From CAIXQW01 sp046049675 (GTDB taxonomy: Bacteria; Bacteroidota; Bacteroidia; Chitinophagales; Chitinophagaceae), in contig JBJORA010000019.1 of the NCBI GenBank assembly GCA_046049675.1, positions 1 to 40,984 on the forward strand: DNA of 40,984 nt. The letters run 5' to 3'. Below, one piece after another: positions 32,746 to 40,984 of the stretch (within the stretch, counting starts at the first letter, position 1; the number at the start of each line of letters is the position of its first letter). Position numbers and translations under genes: made by a program. Under the pieces are notes generated by a model. That model made no database searches. It was not told the origin of the DNA and saw only the letters and a program-made list of their open reading frames with translations.

Positions 32746-34098
32746 TTAAAGTGCTTTTACTGCTTGTTTAAATTGCTTGCCGCGGTCTTCGTAGTTTTCA
32801 AATAAATCGAAGCTTGCACAAGCAGGGCTTAGTAATACCGTATCACCTTTTTCGCTCAGCTCGTAAGCGCGTTGCACTGCTGCATCGGCACTATCTGCAT
32901 CTACAACTGGTATGCCCAAGCTACTAAATGCCTCATGTATTTTGGTATTATCTACACCAAGGCAAACAATCGCTTTTACTTTGTCTTTTACTAATTCGAT
33001 AATGTCATTATAATCATTACCCTTATCTACACCGCCAAGTATTAGCACTGTAGGTGTCTTCATGCTTTCAAGCGCAAACCACACACTGTTCATGTTAGTG
33101 GCCTTGCTATCGTTAATGTATTCAACACCACGCACCGTAGCAACGTGCTCGAGTCTATGCTCTAGGCTGCTAAAAGTAATAAGCGCCTCGCGAATCTTCT
33201 CCTTGCGAATTTCTGCCGTACGTGCTGTGATACCACTAGCCATGCTATTGGCTAAATTGTGCTGCCCCTTAATTTTAAGATCGTCAATCGGTAAGCTTAC
33301 CAATTCGCCATTGGTGTCGATGACCAACTGATGATCGCGTACAGTTGCGCTTGTTTTTATGTGCTTGTTGTCGCTCATTGAAAAGTATAGTATTTGTGAG
33401 TTTAGATTTGATGATTGTATTGTGTTCATGATTGTTTCGTCGTCAGCATTGACAACAAAAAAATCTTCTTGGTCTTGGTTCATAGCAATACGAAACTTGC
33501 TTGCTACATAGTTAGAAAATTCGTAATTATACCTATCTAAATGATCAGGCGTAATATTGAGCAATACCGCGATGTTTGGCTTAAAAGAGCGGATATCGTC
33601 TAGCTGAAAACTACTTACTTCAATAATGTACCACTCTGTAGGTGCATCAACAATTTGCGCTGCAAAACTATTGCCCACATTGCCGCACATGCTTACACTA
33701 TAACCTGCTTCTTTAAAAATATGGTAGGTAAGGTTGGTTGTTGTAGTCTTACCATTACTGCCGGTAATCGCTACAATTTTGCTGTTACCTTTATAACGAT
33801 AGCCAAATTCTATTTCGCTAATCACAGGAATATTTGCAGCAATTGCGTTCTTAACGATATCAACTTTGTGCGGTATACCTGGACTTTTAATTATTTCTTT
33901 TGCACTGAGTACAATGTCTTGTGTGTGTTTACCCTCTTCATATGGCACAGCAAGTCCATCCAATTGTAACTTGAATTTATCTTTTATTGTACCGCCGTCG
34001 CTCACAAATACGCTTAATCCTTGCTGCTTTGCAAGCTTAGCTGCGCCTATACCGCTCTCGCCGCTACCAAGTATTACTATGTCGTATATCGTTGTCAT
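32746..34098 (-). CDS. murD: UDP-N-acetylmuramoyl-L-alanine--D-glutamate ligase MurD
   Basis: Adds D-glutamate to the precursor UDP-MurNAc-L-Ala. The 450-residue protein has the N-terminal Rossmann motif ILGSGESGIGAAKLA, Mur P-loop VAITGSNGKTTTTNL, VLLNITPDHLDRY in the central domain, and NDSKATNMNSV in the C-terminal domain, as in other MurD proteins. The C-terminus SPACASFDLFENYEDRGKQF is the MurD-specific ending. It lies 21 bp downstream of mraY in the same run. Confidence 0.98.
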   Translation of the reverse strand: MTTIYDIVILGSGESGIGAAKLAKQQGLSVFVSDGGTIKDKFKLQLDGLAVPYEEGKHTQDIVLSAKEIIKSPGIPHKVDIVKNAIAANIPVISEIEFGYRYKGNSKIVAITGSNGKTTTTNLTYHIFKEAGYSVSMCGNVGNSFAAQIVDAPTEWYIIEVSSFQLDDIRSFKPNIAVLLNITPDHLDRYNYEFSNYVASKFRIAMNQDQEDFFVVNADDETIMNTIQSSNLNSQILYFSMSDNKHIKTSATVRDHQLVIDTNGELVSLPIDDLKIKGQHNLANSMASGITARTAEIRKEKIREALITFSSLEHRLEHVATVRGVEYINDSKATNMNSVWFALESMKTPTVLILGGVDKGNDYNDIIELVKDKVKAIVCLGVDNTKIHEAFSSLGIPVVDADSADAAVQRAYELSEKGDTVLLSPACASFDLFENYEDRGKQFKQAVKAL

Positions 34099-34119
34099 TG
34101 TTTAGTTATGTGTGGTGTG

Positions 34120-35394
34120 TTATTGAAGTTTTAGTGTTACAAAACTTAGTACCGCAAATACGATACTAATAATCCAAAAGCGTACTGCGATTTTACTTTC
34201 GTGATAACCAAGTTTTTGATAGTGATGATGCAGCGGACTCATTAAGAAAATCCTGCGACCTTCGCCATATTTACGCTTAGTATATTTGAAGTAGAAAACT
34301 TGTAGCATTACACTTATATTTTCTAAAAAGAATACGCCGCACAAAAGTGGTATCAGCAATTCCTTACGAACGATAATGGCTAGTGATGCAATGATACCGC
34401 CAAGGGCCAAACTGCCTGTATCTCCCATAAATACTTGTGCTGGAAAACTATTGTACCACAAGAAACCTATACAAGCACCAACGAGTGCCCCAATAAAAAT
34501 ACTCAGCTCGCCAAGGTTTGGAATATGCATAATATTGAGATACTTCGCAAAAATGATATTGCCGCTCAAGTAAGCGAATAAACCCAACGTGACTGCAATG
34601 ACTGCACTTGTACCAGTTGCCAAGCCATCTAATCCATCTGTAAGATTGGCGGCATTACTTACCGCTACAATTATAAATGTTACTACAAGAATATAAATAA
34701 GCGGCGTTAGTAGTTTGCCAAGTTTCTTGCCAAAAATAAATTCTGATAGAACAGGATAGCTCACCTCGTGGTTCTTTAAAAGCGGCACATTTGTTACAGG
34801 GCTTTGCACACGTGCATAAGTGCGTGCACGACCTGTTGCATCTACATTAATAATATTATCGCGTACAACATTATCTACACTGTATACTGCTGCTTTAAGT
34901 CCGCCTGTTGTTTCGCGCTGAATGGTAACATTCTGATTGTAATACATCGTAGCACCTACAATAATGCCTAGACCAACTTGTCCAAGTATTTTGAAACGAC
35001 CAGCTAAACCTTCTTTGTCCTTCTTAAATACCTTTATATAATCGTCTATAAAGCCAATGATGCCGCACCATAGCGTGGTAATCAGCATTAAAATGATGTA
35101 TACATTTTCTATGCGAGCAAATAATAGTGTTGGAATAACAATCGCTGCAAGGATAATGATACCGCCCATTGTTGGTGTGCCTTTCTTGCTTGTTTCGCCT
35201 TGCAAGCCAAGATCGCGAACAATCTCGCCAATTTGCTTAATCTGCAAATAGCCAATTAGCTTTTTACCAAAGTACAATGCTATCACTAAACTTAATATAA
35301 TGGCCATAGCCACCCTGAACGTGATGTATTGCCATACACCAGCTCCTGGGAAACTGTACACTTCGCGTAGCCATGTAAATAAATAATATAACAT
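34120..35394 (-). CDS. mraY: Phospho-MurNAc-pentapeptide transferase MraY
   Basis: Integral membrane enzyme that transfers phospho-MurNAc-pentapeptide to undecaprenyl phosphate, giving lipid I. About ten transmembrane helices. Catalytic aspartates occur in GIIGFIDDYIKV; NLTDGLDGLA and VFMGDTGSLALGG are also conserved, and MSPLHHHYQKLGY is the HHH loop. The 424 residues exceed the 320-360 of Proteobacteria because of a periplasmic insertion after helix 4 (about residues 150-220, NVTIQRETTGGLKAAV to ATGRARTYARV). An insertion here is usual in Bacteroidota MraY, as far as I recall. Confidence 0.98.
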   Translation of the reverse strand: MLYYLFTWLREVYSFPGAGVWQYITFRVAMAIILSLVIALYFGKKLIGYLQIKQIGEIVRDLGLQGETSKKGTPTMGGIIILAAIVIPTLLFARIENVYIILMLITTLWCGIIGFIDDYIKVFKKDKEGLAGRFKILGQVGLGIIVGATMYYNQNVTIQRETTGGLKAAVYSVDNVVRDNIINVDATGRARTYARVQSPVTNVPLLKNHEVSYPVLSEFIFGKKLGKLLTPLIYILVVTFIIVAVSNAANLTDGLDGLATGTSAVIAVTLGLFAYLSGNIIFAKYLNIMHIPNLGELSIFIGALVGACIGFLWYNSFPAQVFMGDTGSLALGGIIASLAIIVRKELLIPLLCGVFFLENISVMLQVFYFKYTKRKYGEGRRIFLMSPLHHHYQKLGYHESKIAVRFWIISIVFAVLSFVTLKLQ

Positions 35395-35420
35395 TGTGTT
35401 TTAGTAAGTGTTTAGAGATT

Positions 35421-36887
35421 TTATAAGGCTAGAGATTGAAAGGTTTCAGAAAGTATTTGTTTATCGTCAAAGGGCGTTCGAACACCTTTAATTTCTTGGT
35501 AGGTTTCGTGGCCCTTGCCCGCTACCAAAATGATATCGTTTTGTTGCGCAAGCATGCACGCCGTTCGAATAGCTTCTTTGCGATCGGCTATGCTCACATA
35601 CTTGCGTACTTGATGCGCTGGTACACCTGCAGTCATATCGTTAAGGATTGCCTGTGGATCTTCCGAGCGCGGATTGTCGCTTGTGAACACCACCTTATCG
35701 CTATGCTCGCAAGATACTTGCGCCATCAAGGGTCGCTTTGTACGATCGCGATCACCACCGCAGCCAACTACAGTTATCACTTTTTCGTTGCCTTCGCGCA
35801 ACTTGTTAATCGTAGCAAGTACATTAATCAAGGCATCAGGCGTGTGTGCATAGTCTACGATACCAAGTATATTTTGCTGCGCACTACGTAACACTTCAAA
35901 GCGACCTGCAGCGCCACGCAAGGTGCTAAGTGCAGGTAGAATATCTTCTTTACTTAAACCCAAACAATTGGCTATGCTGTATAAAGCCAAAAGGTTATAT
36001 GCATTAAACTCACCAATTAAGGCGCAATGCACAACAGTGCCATTAATATCTAAGCTTAATCCTGCAATCGTATTTTCTAAAATTTTGCCCTTAAAGTCTG
36101 CAACCGTTTTAATAGCATAACTCTTTTTGCGCGCAGCTGTATTTTGCAACATCACCGTACCGCGCTTGTCATCGATATTGGTGATGGCATAGGCAGTTGC
36201 TGGCAAATCATCAAAGAACTTTTTCTTGGCAGCGATATAGTTATCAAATGTGCCGTGATAGTCTAAATGATCGTGCGAAATATTGCTAAATAATGCTACA
36301 GCAAAATCTATACCTGCAATTCTACACTGCACAACTGCATGGCTACTTACTTCCATAAACACATAAGCACAACCTGCATCTGCCATTTGCCTTAACAAAG
36401 CTTGCAGGCTTACTGCATCAGGCGTTGTATGTGTAGATGGTATTATTGTTGTACCGATTATATTATTTACTGTACTAATAAGGCCACACATATAGCCGAG
36501 CGACGTAAATAATTGATAGCCGAGCGTAGCAGTGGTTGTTTTGCCATTTGTACCTGTAATGCCTACAACATGCATTGCAGCACTTGGTTTGTCGTAAAAA
36601 TTAGACGCCAAAATACCTACAATAGCGCTTGTATCTGCAACCTTTACATAAGTAACGCCACTTGAAACTTCTGCTGGCATTGCAGTGCACACAATACTTT
36701 TTGCGCCGCTTGCAATAGCTTGTGGTATAAAGCTATGTGCATCTTGCTGCGTACCACTAATAGCCACAAAACAAGTGCCTTGGGTCACCTTACGACTGTC
36801 GATGCAAATGCTAGTAACATCCATAGCGGTGTCACCAACGATTTGTATCGTTGCGATGTTTTGTAATATGTGGTTGAGTTGCTTCAA
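35421..36887 (-). CDS. murE: UDP-MurNAc-tripeptide synthetase MurE (meso-DAP type)
   Basis: Adds the third stem residue to UDP-MurNAc-L-Ala-D-Glu. P-loop motif VVGITGTNGKTTTATLG, central-domain FSNISHDHLDYHGT, and the specificity motif TSDNPRSEDP are visible. The DNPR form marks meso-diaminopimelate ligases, so the wall is predicted to be DAP-type. The 488-residue length is normal. The start is TTG at 36887 (MKQLNHILQN), selected because it begins the family N-terminus and lies 7 bp after the ftsI stop; no nearby ATG exists. Confidence 0.97.
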   Translation of the reverse strand: MKQLNHILQNIATIQIVGDTAMDVTSICIDSRKVTQGTCFVAISGTQQDAHSFIPQAIASGAKSIVCTAMPAEVSSGVTYVKVADTSAIVGILASNFYDKPSAAMHVVGITGTNGKTTTATLGYQLFTSLGYMCGLISTVNNIIGTTIIPSTHTTPDAVSLQALLRQMADAGCAYVFMEVSSHAVVQCRIAGIDFAVALFSNISHDHLDYHGTFDNYIAAKKKFFDDLPATAYAITNIDDKRGTVMLQNTAARKKSYAIKTVADFKGKILENTIAGLSLDINGTVVHCALIGEFNAYNLLALYSIANCLGLSKEDILPALSTLRGAAGRFEVLRSAQQNILGIVDYAHTPDALINVLATINKLREGNEKVITVVGCGGDRDRTKRPLMAQVSCEHSDKVVFTSDNPRSEDPQAILNDMTAGVPAHQVRKYVSIADRKEAIRTACMLAQQNDIILVAGKGHETYQEIKGVRTPFDDKQILSETFQSLAL

Positions 36888-36894
36888 GTATTTT

Positions 36895-38991
36895 TTAGCC
36901 TAGTTGTAATTTTATGATATCTCCTTTCTCGAATATTTCGCCAGCCACTTTGCTTTGCGAGGTTACTCTACCCTTTCCGCTACATACAACACGCATACCA
37001 CTCTGTTCTAGTAAACGAATCGCATCACGCAAACCCATACCGCTAACATTTGGAACAGTATTCGTAGCAGTTTGCAATGCGGTGTATTGTAAAGCTCTAC
37101 TACTATCAAGCCATGGCGATGTTAGCCATGTTGTATTAGTTGGCACATTTCTCATAAGGTTAAGATTGCGATTGATACAATACAGTTTCGCCGCAGTTGT
37201 ACCGCTTATTGTCATAGCCGTTGCACTGGTATCTTTCATTTGCTGAATTGGTGTGTGATAGTGTATGGCGTTTGCATATAATCTATCTGCAATGGTCTTG
37301 AAAACTGGCAAGGCAATTTGACCACCATAGTAAGCCTTAGAGCCTTTTGCAGTACGTACTAAAACACATATCGTATAAAGCGGATCTTCTTTAGGAAAGA
37401 AACCAACGAAGCTTGCGTGGTAAACACCATCCTTGTAACTAATACCTTTGTCTGCAACTTGCGCAGTGCCAGTTTTGCCACATACGGTATATTGATCATT
37501 CTTTAGTGCCTTACCTGTACCCTCTTCTACCACCGCAAAAGCAGCTTCTTTCAAAGCCTCTATAGTACTTGGTTTACAAACATCTTGCGCAACGATGCGT
37601 GGCTCATATGCTTGAATCGTTTTACCGTATTCGCGAATTTCACTAACGATATAAGGCTTCATCATTTTACCACCGTTTGCAATAGTATTATACACCATAC
37701 AAGTACGTAGTGGCGATACTTTTGCTTCGTAGCCGATAGCCAACCATGCTAAGCTTGCAGAATTTTTTGCACGCAAAGTATTACCCATGCTAAATACTGG
37801 TGCTTGCTCTCCTGCGAGATCAATACCTGTTGGATTATTGATTTGCATTGCTTGCAAATGGCTAAAGTATTTTGCAGGCGAATTAAAGTAGTTGTTATAG
37901 ATAAGACGAGCACATGCTACATTACTACTCTTGGCAAATGCTTCTTTGATTGTAATTGTACCTAAACCACGATGCGCGTCAACCATACGTTGTTTACCAA
38001 AATAGGCAACGCCACCTGTAGCATTAATCTTATCATCAAGCTTTACAAGGCCGTCGTCAATTGCGCTCATTAAACTTAGTAGTTTAAATGTACTACCTGG
38101 CTCTACAGGACGAATGGCATAGTTATAATCCTCGAAGTAACTACCATCAGGCTGACGACCCAAGTTCGCCATCGCTTTGATTTTACCCGTTTTAGTTTCC
38201 ATGACAATCGCTGTGCCATAAGTTGCCCCATGCTCCGTAAGTGCTGATAGCAAAGCATTTTCTGCAATGTCTTGTACATTCACGTCGATGGTAGTTACGA
38301 TGTCCATACCATTTTTACTCTCTACTTCACTACCATCAATTGGCATCCACACGCCTCCAGCAATTTTCTGCTCAATGCGTTGTCCCTCGTCGCCAGCAAG
38401 AAACTCGTCGTACTTACCTTCTAGTCCAACCTTTTGTGCATTTTTACGATAAATACCAACGGTACGATTAGCAAGTAAACCAAACGGGTTGATACGCTTA
38501 ACATTGCTTTCGGCAATAAAGCCGCCTTTGTTAGCACCCATTTTTAGCAATGGCATTTTACACATGGCCATATAATCGTTATACTGCACGTGGCTGCGTA
38601 GCAAATGATAGCGGCTCTTCTTTGCAAAGCCATCTTGCATATCGTGTAAGAAAGCTGCTGCGCTTTTATCTGGAAAAAGTTTTGCCAACTCTACCGAAAG
38701 TGGTTGCGCATATTTATTGAAAGTATCTTTACTAATAGCACCATAATCCATGTGCACAGTAAACTCTGGCAGTGTAATGCTTAAGATAGAACCATCTTCT
38801 GTATAGATATTACCGCGCTCTGGCTCTAGTGTATTGATACGTGTATTTTGATCTTTACTGAGTTGGCGCAAAGAATTTCCACTCACAACTTGCAATGCAA
38901 TAGCACGGCCCATAATGGCAAGACCAAAGCCCACCATTACGATAAAGGCCACATAAACCCTAATTTTTATATCGCGCTTCGTATTGCTCAT
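36895..38991 (-). CDS. ftsI: Septal transpeptidase FtsI (class B PBP) with C-terminal PASTA domain
   Basis: Penicillin-binding protein crosslinking septal peptidoglycan alongside FtsW. One N-terminal transmembrane segment (about residues 11-32) is followed by a pedestal/dimerisation domain (about 50-220). The transpeptidase domain has the acyl-serine motif STFK (Ser300, Lys303), SSN (355-357) and KTGT (506-509). A single PASTA-like domain (VPNVSGMGLRDAIRLLEQSG ... KGDIIKLQLG, about 643-698) ends the 698-residue protein, a feature shared with Gram-positive PBP2x/SpoVD and found in Bacteroidota FtsI. It lies between the FtsL-like gene (1 bp gap) and murE. Confidence 0.96.
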   Translation of the reverse strand: MSNTKRDIKIRVYVAFIVMVGFGLAIMGRAIALQVVSGNSLRQLSKDQNTRINTLEPERGNIYTEDGSILSITLPEFTVHMDYGAISKDTFNKYAQPLSVELAKLFPDKSAAAFLHDMQDGFAKKSRYHLLRSHVQYNDYMAMCKMPLLKMGANKGGFIAESNVKRINPFGLLANRTVGIYRKNAQKVGLEGKYDEFLAGDEGQRIEQKIAGGVWMPIDGSEVESKNGMDIVTTIDVNVQDIAENALLSALTEHGATYGTAIVMETKTGKIKAMANLGRQPDGSYFEDYNYAIRPVEPGSTFKLLSLMSAIDDGLVKLDDKINATGGVAYFGKQRMVDAHRGLGTITIKEAFAKSSNVACARLIYNNYFNSPAKYFSHLQAMQINNPTGIDLAGEQAPVFSMGNTLRAKNSASLAWLAIGYEAKVSPLRTCMVYNTIANGGKMMKPYIVSEIREYGKTIQAYEPRIVAQDVCKPSTIEALKEAAFAVVEEGTGKALKNDQYTVCGKTGTAQVADKGISYKDGVYHASFVGFFPKEDPLYTICVLVRTAKGSKAYYGGQIALPVFKTIADRLYANAIHYHTPIQQMKDTSATAMTISGTTAAKLYCINRNLNLMRNVPTNTTWLTSPWLDSSRALQYTALQTATNTVPNVSGMGLRDAIRLLEQSGMRVVCSGKGRVTSQSKVAGEIFEKGDIIKLQLG

Positions 38992-38992
38992 T

Positions 38993-39343
38993 TTACTTGC
39001 TGTTTTGTGTTATTACAATTTTTTGTGGCACTTCGTTACTCAATACCAAACCTTGCGCTTGTGCCTTTTGCGCGAGTTCGCTTTCCTTAGTCATAAACAT
39101 CAGCTTACGCTTCTCGTCTTTATACTCCCAAGTTTTTTCTTTTAGTTGTTTGTTGGCATCCACAAGGTTGCGAATGCGGTTTTCGTTTCGGTGTATTACT
39201 GTAATGCATAGCAATAGCAACACTGTGCAATACAGTATAAAGCCAAGGTTTTTTACAATACCCTTGTACCCCAGGTCGTTCACTAACTCACGCCAATTGT
39301 TATAGCCGGCGTAGGTAGCTTTGAGATTGTCTATCAATGCCAT
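38993..39343 (-). CDS. ftsL: FtsL-like bitopic division protein
   Basis: A 116-residue protein with one transmembrane segment (about residues 34-52, LGFILYCTVLLLLCITVIH) and a following charged, heptad-like region (NRIRNLVDANKQLKEKTWEYKDEKRKLM), the usual architecture of FtsL. FtsL forms a coiled-coil complex with FtsB/DivIC and FtsQ that activates FtsWI. Sequence conservation in FtsL is poor, so the name rests on topology and on its place between rsmH and ftsI, where ftsL normally sits. It is 1 bp upstream of ftsI and 67 bp downstream of rsmH. Confidence 0.82.
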   Translation of the reverse strand: MALIDNLKATYAGYNNWRELVNDLGYKGIVKNLGFILYCTVLLLLCITVIHRNENRIRNLVDANKQLKEKTWEYKDEKRKLMFMTKESELAQKAQAQGLVLSNEVPQKIVITQNSK

Positions 39344-39410
39344 AGCACTACGTTACTTTATGTTTTATACTACAGTTGTAATAGCACGTTTGTACTACAC
39401 AACATGAAGT

Positions 39411-40328
39411 TTACTTTTTAATGGCGACACGCAGTTTTGCACTACGCGATCGCGCATTGTTTTTTATTTCCTCTTGTGAAGGGGTTATTGGCTTACTTAC
39501 TATAAATTCTTTTTTGTGTGCACTAGGTAGCGCAATAAACGGATTGTGTTGTAGCGCATCATCACTCGCCTGCTTGCCTTGCATAGCATGTTTTACAACG
39601 CGTTCTTCTAAGCTATGAAAACTTATCACGCATAAACTGCCTTGCGGGGCAAGCATGGTAAGCGCATCTGTACAAAACATTTCTAACACTTGTAGTTCGG
39701 CATTGACTTCTATGCGCAATGCCTGAAACACTTGTGCCAAATACTTGTGCGTGTTGCCGCGCACACAGCTTTGTATAGCGTGCTTAAAATCGCTAATGGT
39801 GTTGATCTGCCGCCCGTGCCTTTGCTGTACAATTGTACTCGCAAGGGTTCGTGCGTTGGTCACCTCTCCGTATTGCTCAAAGATCTTGTGCATTTGAGCT
39901 TCGCTATACCTATTGATGATATCACTAGCTTTTAGCGTTGCTCGCGCATCCATCCGCATATCAAGGTCGGCATCAAAGCGTATACTAAAGCCACGCTCTG
40001 CGGTGTCGAACTGATAACTACTTACACCAAGGTCGGCCAATATGCCATTAACCTCTTTGATGCCAAGCAGCCTCAGAAAGCGCTTCATGTACCGGAAGTT
40101 CTCGTTGATAAAAGTTACACGATTATCTTCTGGTAGATGGTTTATTACAGCTGCATCTTGGTCAAAGGCAATGAGCTTGCCTTTTGGGCCAAGTTGTTGA
40201 AGAATGGCTGCACTATGGCCACCACCTCCAAAGGTTGCATCAACATAAATACCGTTAGGCACAATATTGAGTGCTGTAATGCATTCTTGTAAAAGAACTG
40301 AGGTATGCTGATAAGCTGAGGCGGACAT
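39411..40328 (-). CDS. rsmH: 16S rRNA m4C1402 methyltransferase RsmH (MraW)
   Basis: SAM-dependent methyltransferase modifying N4 of C1402 in 16S rRNA at the ribosomal P site. The 305-residue protein has the SAM loop YVDATFGGGGHSAAIL, LADLGVSSYQFDTAERGFSIR, DMRMD, and the C-terminal SFHSLEERVVKH, all RsmH hallmarks. It starts with ATG 40328, 5 bp after mraZ. Its position next to mraZ is conserved across bacteria. Confidence 0.98.
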   Translation of the reverse strand: MSASAYQHTSVLLQECITALNIVPNGIYVDATFGGGGHSAAILQQLGPKGKLIAFDQDAAVINHLPEDNRVTFINENFRYMKRFLRLLGIKEVNGILADLGVSSYQFDTAERGFSIRFDADLDMRMDARATLKASDIINRYSEAQMHKIFEQYGEVTNARTLASTIVQQRHGRQINTISDFKHAIQSCVRGNTHKYLAQVFQALRIEVNAELQVLEMFCTDALTMLAPQGSLCVISFHSLEERVVKHAMQGKQASDDALQHNPFIALPSAHKKEFIVSKPITPSQEEIKNNARSRSAKLRVAIKK

Positions 40329-40333
40329 ATATA

Positions 40334-40795
40334 CTAGTCAAATGGATTCATATACTTGCCCGTACTCATCGCATCGGTCATTTCCTCTACCTTATCTCTA
40401 TTGTCATTGAAGTACTTCTCAAGCGCAGCAGGATTCCAAATTTCTACGTAGTCGCCTTGTGCATACAGCACAGCTTGCGTACTAATGCCAGCATACTCCA
40501 GTAGTTTCTTATCTACATTCATACGACCAGCTGCATCTAACTCAATTTTAGTAGCACCAGCGCGAAACATACGTTTGAAGTTTTGCACCGGGGTACTAAG
40601 CGGATTGAGCTTACGCACGTAGCTATTTAGTCTGTCCCACTCGCTTTGGCTGTACAAACGGAGGCAGTCGGTAACGCCGCGGTTTACCCAAAAAACCTTT
40701 TGCTCGTTATCAGCAAATTGCTTTCTAAGACCCGCAGGAAACAAGAAGCGATTCTTGCTATCCACACTTACCTCGTATTCTCCGTTTAAATCCAA
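40334..40795 (-). CDS. mraZ: Transcriptional regulator MraZ
   Basis: AbrB-like DNA-binding protein heading the dcw operon; in other bacteria it represses its own promoter. The 153-residue protein contains two SpoVT/AbrB-like half-domains, each with the D-x-x-x-R motif: VDSKNRFLFPAGLR and LDAAGRMNVDKKLLEYA. The start is TTG at 40795: the codon immediately upstream in frame is TAA, and the product then begins LDLNGEYEV, aligning with usual MraZ N-termini. It is the first gene of the run and its upstream region has TGGAA repeats that might be its operator. Confidence 0.96.
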   Translation of the reverse strand: MDLNGEYEVSVDSKNRFLFPAGLRKQFADNEQKVFWVNRGVTDCLRLYSQSEWDRLNSYVRKLNPLSTPVQNFKRMFRAGATKIELDAAGRMNVDKKLLEYAGISTQAVLYAQGDYVEIWNPAALEKYFNDNRDKVEEMTDAMSTGKYMNPFD

Positions 40796-40800
40796 TTATT

Positions 40801-40836
40801 TTCCAGACTCGGTTTCCACAAAATAACACCATTCCA
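40801..40836 (-). promoter_or_regulatory. Candidate MraZ operator: repeated TGGAA upstream of mraZ
   Basis: Read on the minus strand, TGGAA occurs at 40836-40832, 40818-40814 and 40805-40801; the first two are GTGGAA. MraZ binds short TGG-containing direct repeats upstream of its operon in other bacteria, but the spacing here (18 and 13 nt) is not the regular 10-nt period known from E. coli. An approximate -7 box TATTTTG lies between the first two. Confidence 0.3.
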
Positions 40837-40922
40837 CACAAAACCGCCCCAATTTGACACTACAAATTTGTTTTTTCTTATGAACAGCGCAAAAATCGCT
40901 CTAAAAGCTTGCTAGCATTGAA

Positions 40923-40956
40923 TTTGATAGAAAATTTATCAAAAAAATATGCATAT
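40923..40956. repeat. AT-rich palindromes upstream of the dcw cluster
   Basis: A 7-bp inverted repeat TTTGATA / TATCAAA (40923-40929, 40937-40943) is followed by the 10-bp palindrome ATATGCATAT (40947-40956). They lie about 130-160 bp upstream of mraZ. They could be an operator, a transcript end of a gene outside the window or chance in AT-rich DNA. Confidence 0.3.
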
Positions 40957-40984
40957 CAATGTTAATAACAGTTGATAATGTGTG

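Overview
The window comes from a moderately AT-rich member of the Bacteroidota, probably near Chitinophagales or Saprospirales by impression only. Four lines of evidence agree. (1) Four proteins end in type IX secretion (T9SS) sorting domains, one of them a giant SprB-repeat protein with a type B (CHU_C) terminus. (2) Promoter-like boxes fit the Bacteroidota -7 consensus TAnnTTTG. (3) Shine-Dalgarno sequences are almost absent. (4) The division and cell-wall (dcw) cluster has the Bacteroidota gene order and lacks murF and ddl. No tRNA, rRNA, CRISPR array, transposase or phage gene was seen.

Layout. Positions 1-937 hold the 3' part of a class V aminotransferase. It converges with fabD so tightly that the two stop codons share one CTAG. 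Leftward from there are fabD, cdd and a 1153-residue outer-membrane barrel protein. Divergent from these is a 2.0 thousand-residue SprB-repeat surface protein (6.1-12.2 kb), followed by a TPR lipoprotein. From 13.35 to 20.4 kb four leftward genes encode surface or membrane proteins: three T9SS type A cargoes and a TIGR04222-like membrane protein. Between two of the cargo genes lies the broken 5' end of a duplicated cargo gene. From 20.7 to 23.9 kb there are a lipoprotein MsrB-MsrA fusion, a small membrane protein with a perfect AGGAGG, a DUF1801 protein and an EamA transporter.

From 40.8 down to 24.26 kb the leftward dcw cluster runs mraZ-rsmH-ftsL-like-ftsI-murE-mraY-murD-ftsW-murG-murC-ftsQ-ftsA-ftsZ. 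MraZ and RsmH open the cluster. MurE, MraY, MurD, MurG and MurC build the lipid-linked meso-DAP peptidoglycan precursor. FtsW and the PASTA-bearing FtsI polymerise and crosslink it at the septum. FtsL and FtsQ link the synthase to the FtsA/FtsZ ring. The cluster ends in an unusually structured 3' region with competing inverted repeats and an intrinsic terminator.

The least ordinary observations are: several genes whose TAnnTTTR box ends only 4-10 nt before the start codon (apparently leaderless or nearly so); a cdd gene whose conserved N-terminus extends upstream of every canonical start codon to an ATA; the gene-duplication remnant at 14.6-14.8 kb; the mutually exclusive RNA structures after ftsZ; and atypical tails on FtsZ and FtsQ. 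I found no defence system or other clearly new multi-gene system. All functional names rest on reading motifs by eye, without database searches.
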